A DNA stretch of 10,795 bases from CAYSYH01 sp964435455. Lineage in GTDB: Bacteria; Patescibacteriota; WWE3; 2-01-FULL-39-13; JAACPI01. Below the pieces are notes generated by a model that was given only the letters and a program-made list of their open reading frames with translations, did not search any database and was not told the DNA's origin. Shown here in pieces: positions 6,280 to 10,795 of this stretch. Each line of letters begins with the position of its first letter. The stretch's first letter is position 1. The translations under genes were made by a program, and so were the position numbers. The stretch covers positions 1-10,795 of the forward strand of contig CAYSYH010000022.1 in the NCBI GenBank assembly GCA_964435455.1, written 5' to 3'.

Positions 6280-7477
6280 CTAATTCCAAAGCTTTTTCTA
6301 ATTGAACATCTTTTTTATTTTTTATATCCTCCTCTGTAAAGTCTATCTCTACATCTGGAGTTAATCCTTTTTTATGTACCCAATAACCTTCTGGAGTTAA
6401 CCATTTACCAACAGTAATATTTAAACCAGAACCATCTTTATAGTCTAAGGGGGTTTGTACAGTACCTTTACCAAAAGTTTTAGTACCTACCAAGATAGCT
6501 TTTGCTCTTTCCCTTAATGCTCCTGCTAAAATTTCAGAAGCACTTGCACTACCCTTATCCACTAAAACGATGAGTTTTTTACCAATTAAGAGCCCGTTGT
6601 GGTCTACCTCATTACTCTGCTTTCGGCCATCGCTATATTCTTCTTTTACAACTATTCCTTTTGGTATAAACTCGCTAGCAACATGTACAGCGCTTAAAAG
6701 TAACCCGCCGGGGTTGCTACGTAAATCTAAAACAACAGATTTAATATTGGGGTTTTCTAATATAAGTGATTTAACAGCTTCGTCCCATTCTTTATTTGTA
6801 GTTTCTCCAAAACGGGATATACGTATATAAGCAATATCAGAATCTTTCAATTCTTTGCGAACAGTAGTTAATATAATGCTATCCCTAATTATATTTAATT
6901 CTTTAGGGTCAGATCCTTCCCTTAAAATGGTTAATTTTACAGATGTTCCTTTAGGACCTTTAATAAGTTTAACTACATCAGATAATTCCATACCTACTAC
7001 ATTGGTATCTCCTACTTCTACTATCATATCTTTAGGTTTTATTCCTGCTTTTTGGGCAGGTGAACCATCAAAAGGGGCAACCACAATAATAAATTCGCCA
7101 TCTCTAGTAAGTTCTGCACCAATGCCTTCATACTCACCTTTTATAATTTCATCAAAATTTTGGTTTTCGCTAGGTTCTAAATAAATAGTATAAGGGTCAT
7201 CCACAGCCCTTACTAACCCTTTTATAGCACCTCTAACTAAAACTTTGGGATTAAAAGGCTTATCTATATGCTTAGTATTTAAAGTTTCCCACACTTCCCA
7301 AAAAAGTGACATATCCACAACATTATCGTATTTTTTAGGCTGTTTATTTATAACTTCAATTTTGTAACTTTGTTTATTTAGCTTTACGCTGTATTGGTTT
7401 TTACCTAAATAATAGCCAAAAGATAAGGATATAAGAACTAATAATAAATTAAAAAATATAGAATTTGCTTTATTCAT
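6272..7477 (-). CDS. S41-family C-terminal processing peptidase (CtpA/Prc type)
   Basis: 401 residues, a standard length for CtpA. An N-terminal membrane anchor (about 6-24) is followed by a helical region, a PDZ domain (about 115-187, EGIGAEL... GSPAQKAGIKPKDMIVEVG) and the S41 catalytic core. The Ser-Lys pair is Ser312 in DKGSASASEI and Lys337 in TFGKGTVQ, with Gln341 completing the usual triad. These enzymes cut or degrade exported proteins at their C-termini. The gene ends in convergence with the GNAT gene, overlapping by 8 nt. It starts 57 nt after the stop of the KOW-like gene; a TAAAAT at 7493-7488, ten nt before the ATG, could be its -10, giving a leader of only a few nt. No Shine-Dalgarno sequence at a useful distance. 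Confidence 0.95.
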   Translation of the reverse strand: MNKANSIFFNLLLVLISLSFGYYLGKNQYSVKLNKQSYKIEVINKQPKKYDNVVDMSLFWEVWETLNTKHIDKPFNPKVLVRGAIKGLVRAVDDPYTIYLEPSENQNFDEIIKGEYEGIGAELTRDGEFIIVVAPFDGSPAQKAGIKPKDMIVEVGDTNVVGMELSDVVKLIKGPKGTSVKLTILREGSDPKELNIIRDSIILTTVRKELKDSDIAYIRISRFGETTNKEWDEAVKSLILENPNIKSVVLDLRSNPGGLLLSAVHVASEFIPKGIVVKEEYSDGRKQSNEVDHNGLLIGKKLIVLVDKGSASASEILAGALRERAKAILVGTKTFGKGTVQTPLDYKDGSGLNITVGKWLTPEGYWVHKKGLTPDVEIDFTEEDIKNKKDVQLEKALELAR

Positions 7478-7534
7478 AAACTAGTCTATTTTACCTTAAT
7501 TTTATAAATGATAAATAATTTTATTAAAGTTTAC

Positions 7535-8524
7535 TTATACTAATAAACCTACTTCATCTGGATAAAGCTTTAAAGTAATTCCATTTAAGTCAACATCTAA
7601 ATGTTCATTTGATATTTGTACAACTTTGCCTACTTGAGTATAATAACTTCGTCTAAAAACTTGTACAATATCTCCTATTTGTACCTCCTTTTCAAAATAT
7701 TTAAAATTAGGTAAAGATGGATCAGAACCAAAATTATACTCTTCTGGGATTAAAAGCATTCTTTCATAAGTTCTTAATATACAAAATTTATTTTGTATGC
7801 TTTTTAAATACTCAAAAAAATAATTGTTTATAGGAAAAGCCCCAAAACCTTCGGCAACTAAAACACTAACATCTTCTTGAACAAGTTTTTTAAAGTCTAA
7901 ATATTCAATACCTCCTACTAAAAAACCTATGGCACCTAAAGCTTGTGCTTTTTTAATAGCAGGCAGGCTCATTAATCTAGCTATTACTATTTTACCTAAA
8001 ACCTCGTTAGATATATCGTTCTCCTCTATTATTCCACCAGAAGAATCTCCTAATACTATTATTTGACCAGCCACCTCTTTACCTGATCCTGACACAACTT
8101 TTACTAACAACGCTTTTGTTTTTATAAGTACACTTTGATTATCTAAGGTTTCCATTACTTCTCCACTAACCCCGGATATCAATAAAAATCTTTTAGAAAG
8201 TCCCTCTATAATAATTTTTTTATTTTTAATATCTATATCTTTTATTCTTCCAGATATTGTGGTTTTATATTCCACTTTTTTTATAAAAAACTTTTTGCCA
8301 AGTGCAACAGTATCCCCAGCATATACTCTATCCCCCACAGAGCGGATAGCTTTTCCATTATAAATAATTTCCTCATAATCTTTAATGTAGGTAGCTTCCC
8401 CAATTTGGTCAAATGAATTAACTTTGTCTCCTTTTTTAACAAAGAGCCTACCGGGATTAGGTAACTTACGTTCTACATAAGTACTTTTAGATTTTAAATA
8501 CTTATTTAATACAGGTATTTGCAT
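7535..8524 (-). CDS. Barrel-sandwich and KOW-like protein of unknown function, partner of the MutL-like gene
   Basis: 329 residues, no signal peptide or membrane helix. Residues about 20-90 look like two half-motifs of a barrel-sandwich hybrid (biotinyl/lipoyl or RnfC-N-like): GRLFVKKGDKVNSFDQIGEA and YNGKAIRSVGDRVYAGDTVA. A strand-rich part (91-160) follows, then an alpha/beta domain (178-260) with ALGAIGFLVGG (195-205) and LVAEGFGAFPINNYFFEYL (222-240). The C-terminal 280-329 region reads like a KOW/SH3 barrel (IGDIVQVFRRSYYTQVGKVVQI). I recall a similar architecture with a conserved EGFG..P motif beside MutL-like genes in Chloroflexi, but cannot confirm it here. No catalytic residues are evident. 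It starts 14 nt after the MutL-like stop, so it is in the same operon and probably in one pathway or complex. There is no Shine-Dalgarno sequence. Confidence 0.75.
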   Translation of the reverse strand: MQIPVLNKYLKSKSTYVERKLPNPGRLFVKKGDKVNSFDQIGEATYIKDYEEIIYNGKAIRSVGDRVYAGDTVALGKKFFIKKVEYKTTISGRIKDIDIKNKKIIIEGLSKRFLLISGVSGEVMETLDNQSVLIKTKALLVKVVSGSGKEVAGQIIVLGDSSGGIIEENDISNEVLGKIVIARLMSLPAIKKAQALGAIGFLVGGIEYLDFKKLVQEDVSVLVAEGFGAFPINNYFFEYLKSIQNKFCILRTYERMLLIPEEYNFGSDPSLPNFKYFEKEVQIGDIVQVFRRSYYTQVGKVVQISNEHLDVDLNGITLKLYPDEVGLLV

Positions 8525-8538
8525 ATACTATTAAAAAT

Positions 8539-9813
8539 TTATTTTTTACTCTTTTTATTTGAACCCTCAAAATTTCCCCCTTTTTTAGGCGGTTTTTTCA
8601 GGCGCATAGGCAGCGGGAACTTTTTAAAGTTAATCTTAGGTAATTTTTTAGGTTTTACAACAGGTAATGCCGAATTTTTTAAAGTAGCTTTAGGCTCATT
8701 GTCAGCTAATTTTTTACCTTCAGTCAATGGCTTCTCTTTTTTAGGTTTTAAATTTGAATCTATATTAAAATCTATTTTAGAATTTATTTCTTTTAACCAT
8801 TTTTCAATTAAGGTTATACGTTCTTTAGAACCACGATTTTTAAGTAATGGCCTAGAACGATTATCAACTACCAAACCAAAAGTACCACCACTAACATTAA
8901 AAAAAGACTTGCCTTTTTCAAAAATAATTTTTGCCTCTACTTTTAATCCTTTATCTAAAGGTATTACACTAATAGAATTAGGTTCTAAATTAATATTTAA
9001 TCTAGTTCCATCCAAAAATTTCAAAAGAATCTCTTTTGCTTGCGGCACAACTAAACATCCAGCTAAATCTTCTATTACATGACTAGATATTAAATCTTTA
9101 TACAAATCTTCATTAAAATATTTTAAAGCTTGAATATTAACAAGCCTATTATTGTAATCTCTATATACTCTAACAAACGAAGTTTTAGGCAAAGAATCCA
9201 AAAAACTCAAAACAAATCTTTTATTATCTCCAGAAAAAGATAAAGCCTCTCCAGCTATAATTAAATCATCAATAGTGTCCAAATAATTTTTTTGTATGTT
9301 TTCAAATAAAAAGGTTAAGCGTTCCCTAAAAAGGGCTTCTTCAAATCCCTTTTCCCAATTATCCCTAGGCTCTTTTGGACTATATGCAAGACGATTATGA
9401 AAGTAATTCTCTACTTGAGCTATATCGTCAGCTAAGTTAAACCACCTATAAAAATCTACAGGGCTAACAATTAAAGGATATACTATATTATTTATGTATC
9501 CTCTTTGTTCACCTACATAAACTAAAGGTAAAGGAGATTCACCTAATACTTTAGGTAAGGCATAAACATGCTTTACAGGAGGCTTTTTTAATAAAAAATC
9601 TTCATCTGTAGAAATTATAATATTAGGTTTTTCAATACCATATTTTTTTTGGGCTGTTGAACTAATTTTGGTTAATACTTCCTTCCAATAATTATCATTA
9701 GATAGCCTAAAAGATTTAAAAGGTAATATAAAATTAAAGTCATCTACTACCTTATTATTTTTTATTACGGTTACCAAAGACCAATAATTACTTAACGTTA
9801 CAGATAAAACCAT
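8539..9813 (-). CDS. Degenerate MutL-like (ASKHA-fold) protein with basic tail
   Basis: 424 residues. The N-terminus (VLSVTLSNYWSLVTVIKNN) has the first beta hairpin expected of an actin-like ATPase fold. The region 182-260 has DDLIIAGEALSFSG, a LDSLPKTSFVRVYRD stretch and VIEDLAGCLVVPQ. With the block VSGGTFGLVVDNRSRPL (307-323), these resemble blocks of the glutamate mutase accessory protein MutL/GlmL, which in the mutase system is linked to reactivation. The usual glycine-rich phosphate loops look eroded (Ser and Asn where Asp-Gly would be expected), so ATP binding is doubtful. No mutase gene is present. From about 350 the tail is low-complexity and rich in Lys, Pro and Asn, ending in KGGNFEGSNKKSKK. 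It is the first large gene of the unit with the KOW-like gene (14-nt gap). The assignment rests on scattered motifs. Confidence 0.65.
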   Translation of the reverse strand: MVLSVTLSNYWSLVTVIKNNKVVDDFNFILPFKSFRLSNDNYWKEVLTKISSTAQKKYGIEKPNIIISTDEDFLLKKPPVKHVYALPKVLGESPLPLVYVGEQRGYINNIVYPLIVSPVDFYRWFNLADDIAQVENYFHNRLAYSPKEPRDNWEKGFEEALFRERLTFLFENIQKNYLDTIDDLIIAGEALSFSGDNKRFVLSFLDSLPKTSFVRVYRDYNNRLVNIQALKYFNEDLYKDLISSHVIEDLAGCLVVPQAKEILLKFLDGTRLNINLEPNSISVIPLDKGLKVEAKIIFEKGKSFFNVSGGTFGLVVDNRSRPLLKNRGSKERITLIEKWLKEINSKIDFNIDSNLKPKKEKPLTEGKKLADNEPKATLKNSALPVVKPKKLPKINFKKFPLPMRLKKPPKKGGNFEGSNKKSKK

Positions 9814-9849
9814 ATTATTAGAAAATTAAGGCATTTTTAAAAACGTAGC

Positions 9850-9984
9850 TCAATCATTTATACCCCTTCTACCTTGAGAAAAATATCTATGCATTTTTAT
9901 TTTATGATAAGATATTTGTACAAACCTAATTATTAAAGTTAAAAAAGTTCGTACAATCCTATCAGGCCAGGAACCAATATTCAT
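9850..9984 (-). CDS. Possible 44-residue small protein upstream of the MutL-like gene
   Basis: The minus strand reads ATG at 9984 to TGA at 9850: MNIGSWPDRIVRTFLTLI, continuing IRFVQISYHKIKMHRYF and ending SQGRRGIND. It has one short hydrophobic, possibly amphipathic helix (about 10-24) flanked by basic residues. I do not recognise it. In its favour, TAAAAT lies six nt before the ATG, the same spacing as in front of other genes here, and it sits 36 nt before the MutL-like ATG on the same strand. Against it, the length is within chance for AT-rich DNA, and it would be the only gene here ending in TGA. It may simply be the leader of the operon. Confidence 0.35.
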   Translation of the reverse strand: MNIGSWPDRIVRTFLTLIIRFVQISYHKIKMHRYFSQGRRGIND

Positions 9985-9990
9985 AACTAC

Positions 9991-9996
9991 ATTTTA
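9991..9996 (-). promoter_or_regulatory. -10 box of the MutL-like operon or small ORF
   Basis: TAAAAT (9996-9991) lies six nt before the ATG of the 44-codon ORF. The -35 at 17-nt spacing is poor (TTTTCT). If the small ORF is not real, this would still be a promoter for the MutL-like operon with a leader of about 170 nt. Confidence 0.4.
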
Positions 9997-10068
9997 ACTT
10001 AGTTTAATGTTAAAGAAAAGTAACTACAAATGTAAATAAATAATTACTACAAAAATAAAAATAAAGCC

Positions 10069-10077
10069 TGATATAAT
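10069..10077 (+). promoter_or_regulatory. Extended -10 promoter of tRNA-Leu
   Basis: TGA-TATAAT (hexamer 10072-10077) is a perfect extended -10. Transcription would start near 10084, about ten nt before the mature tRNA 5' end. The -35 is weak, as expected with an extended -10. Confidence 0.65.
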
Positions 10078-10081
10078 AGTA

Positions 10082-10298
10082 AAAGATAAAGTTGCCGAGG
10101 TGGCGGAATTGGTAGACGCGCTGTCTTCAGGAGGCAGTGAGCTTTTGCTCATGGAGGTTCAAATCCTCTCCTCGGCACCAGTAAACTTTCTACATCCATA
10201 TCGCAAACAAAAAGTCTGGCGCCGCGTTGTGCTTTTAAAAATTACTAACATCCAAGGCCGCGACCACCACCCCTATTTGTAAGTTGAAAGATAAAGTT
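10082..10298 (+). repeat. 12-bp direct repeat flanking tRNA-Leu
   Basis: AAAGATAAAGTT occurs at 10082-10093, immediately before the tRNA, and again at 10287-10298, at the -35/spacer of the next promoter. The copies are 205 bp apart in the same orientation. The motif is AT-rich and short, so chance is possible. Confidence 0.4.
10094..10180 (+). tRNA. tRNA-Leu (anticodon CAG)
   Basis: 87 nt with encoded CCA. Acceptor GCCGAGG/CCTCGGC, D-loop GGAATTGGTAGACGCG, anticodon stem CTGTC/GGCAG with loop TTCAGGA (anticodon CAG), long class II variable arm (TGAGCTTTTGCTCA), T-loop TTCAAAT, discriminator A. It reads CUG codons. It marks the boundary between the AT-rich resident block and GC-richer DNA. 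Confidence 0.97.
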
Positions 10299-10312
10299 CT
10301 CTGTTTTACAAT
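10284..10312 (+). promoter_or_regulatory. Promoter of the Cys-His-Asp gene
   Basis: TTGAAA (10284-10289), 17-nt spacer, TACAAT (10307-10312): five of six matches at each box. The predicted start near 10319 gives a leader of about 26 nt containing AAGGA (10323-10327). Confidence 0.65.
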
Positions 10313-10344
10313 ACTTTTAACTAAGGAAATAAATTGCAGCCAAA

Positions 10345-10794
10345 ATGGATAAGGAACCACAAATCTTTCCACAACAAAATCCAGAGGCTAATCCTGCTGA
10401 GGCTTTAGCAGAATTACTTAGAGAAAATCAGCAGGAGTTTTTTACCCAATTAAATACTCTTCAACAAGAAATAATCGCTAGAGACATGAAGCTTAAACGT
10501 CAGGCAGGCGAGCTTAATCCATTTTATCCGCCGGAAGCTCAAGTGCAAATTCCCGGGATGTGCGGATATTCAGCTCCTGCCATAACCGAAGCCCTGCGGA
10601 CTGTGTTGGGCAAGGAGAATGTGCGTACTGTTTACGGACATAATATTAAAGGAGCAACGGAAGATCCGGATGCGGGGTATGTTGTGGGGAGAAATGGGTA
10701 TGCCAGACCACCATATCATTATTGGACGCAAGTACAAGTAAACGGAAAAGAGTTTTTTATCGATGCTACTCATGGACAGTTTGATCCGAAATAC
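10345..10794 (+). CDS. Transglutaminase/papain-like Cys-His-Asp protein (partial, 3' end off window)
   Basis: 150 codons are open from ATG 10345 to the window edge. Residues 1-60 are polar, Gln/Asn/Glu-rich and probably helical, with no signal peptide. From about 70 a cysteine-enzyme-like core appears: Cys73 in GMCGYSAPAIT, His125 in YHYWTQVQVNGKEFF and Asp140 in IDATHGQFDP. The order Cys - about 50 residues - His - 15 residues - Asp is that of transglutaminase-like and related papain-fold proteins, including peptidases, amidases and toxin domains. I cannot say which. GC is near 50% in 10501-10680 by hand count, against about 25-30% elsewhere. AAGGA lies 17 nt before the ATG, which is far; an in-frame ATT at 10333 would be better spaced but is a rare start, and a TAA at 10330 closes the frame. 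The gene has a good promoter and lies downstream of tRNA-Leu. Confidence 0.75.
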   Translation, partial: MDKEPQIFPQQNPEANPAEALAELLRENQQEFFTQLNTLQQEIIARDMKLKRQAGELNPFYPPEAQVQIPGMCGYSAPAITEALRTVLGKENVRTVYGHNIKGATEDPDAGYVVGRNGYARPPYHYWTQVQVNGKEFFIDATHGQFDPKY

Positions 10795-10795
10795 A

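Noticed and set aside
8519..9082. 187-codon plus-strand ORF
   Set aside because: Antisense to the MutL-like gene, whose Lys/Phe-rich coding creates a long open reverse frame; no family match or start signals.
9985..10068. Searched for a structured RNA or terminator hairpin between the small ORF and tRNA-Leu
   Set aside because: Only AT-rich sequence with no stable stem followed by a T-run was seen.
10100..10282. Plus-strand ORF of 60 codons
   Set aside because: It reads through tRNA-Leu and is not a protein gene; the part beyond the tRNA shows no recognisable protein.
10181..10283. Hairpin with AAAAG/CTTTT arms around a GC-rich core after tRNA-Leu, considered as a terminator
   Set aside because: The outer stem is only 5 bp with a poorly paired interior, so it is too weak to call.
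1..10795. Possible alternative genetic code (UGA as Gly or Trp), since stops are nearly all TAA/TAG
   Set aside because: No in-frame TGA appears in the conserved genes and Trp is TGG where I read it; low GC alone explains rare TGA.

Overview
The window is an AT-rich (roughly 25-30% GC by eye), gene-dense stretch of bacterial DNA with almost all genes on the minus strand and spacers mostly under 150 bp. The standard code fits: complete reading frames end in TAA or TAG, there is no in-frame TGA in them, and the release factor is a PxT-type RF1. Short genes, missing Shine-Dalgarno sequences, and a MutL-like/barrel-sandwich gene pair that I associate with Chloroflexi and Microgenomates suggest a Candidate Phyla Radiation (Patescibacteria) organism, perhaps Microgenomates-like. 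This placement is inference, about 50% confident.

Layout, read in the direction of minus-strand transcription (right to left). At 9984-7535 lie a possible 44-residue ORF, a degenerate MutL-like (ASKHA-fold) protein and a barrel-sandwich/KOW-like protein of unknown function. At 7477-6272 is a membrane-anchored S41 (CtpA-type) protease. It converges, with an 8-nt overlap, on the only plus-strand gene of the main block, a GNAT acetyltransferase (5788-6279). That gene diverges from a membrane-anchored HtrA protease (5717-4575). Then come prfA (RF1), a HIT protein, rpsU (bS21), tRNA-Thr(UGU) and yqeY, a translation-flavoured cluster. The left end (2179 to beyond position 2) holds a two-gene module: a 7TM protein of the inactive-transglutaminase-associated family, and an ATP-grasp ligase fused to a retropepsin-like (RimB/PF05618-type) domain, truncated by the window edge.

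The right end differs. tRNA-Leu(CAG) on the plus strand (10094-10180) is followed by a short spacer, a good sigma70-type promoter and the start of a gene of about 50% GC. It encodes a Cys-His-Asp (transglutaminase/papain-like) protein and runs off the window. This looks like foreign DNA downstream of a tRNA gene.

Two expression patterns stand out. Several genes have a -10 hexamer exactly 6-7 nt before the ATG, suggesting leaderless mRNAs. Only rpsU among the resident genes has a strong, normally spaced Shine-Dalgarno sequence, as is known for bS21 autoregulation in Bacteroidia. The two proteases, HIT, RF1, bS21 and YqeY are housekeeping. The least understood parts are the MutL-like/KOW-like pair, the ATP-grasp-retropepsin/7TM module and the Cys-His-Asp gene.
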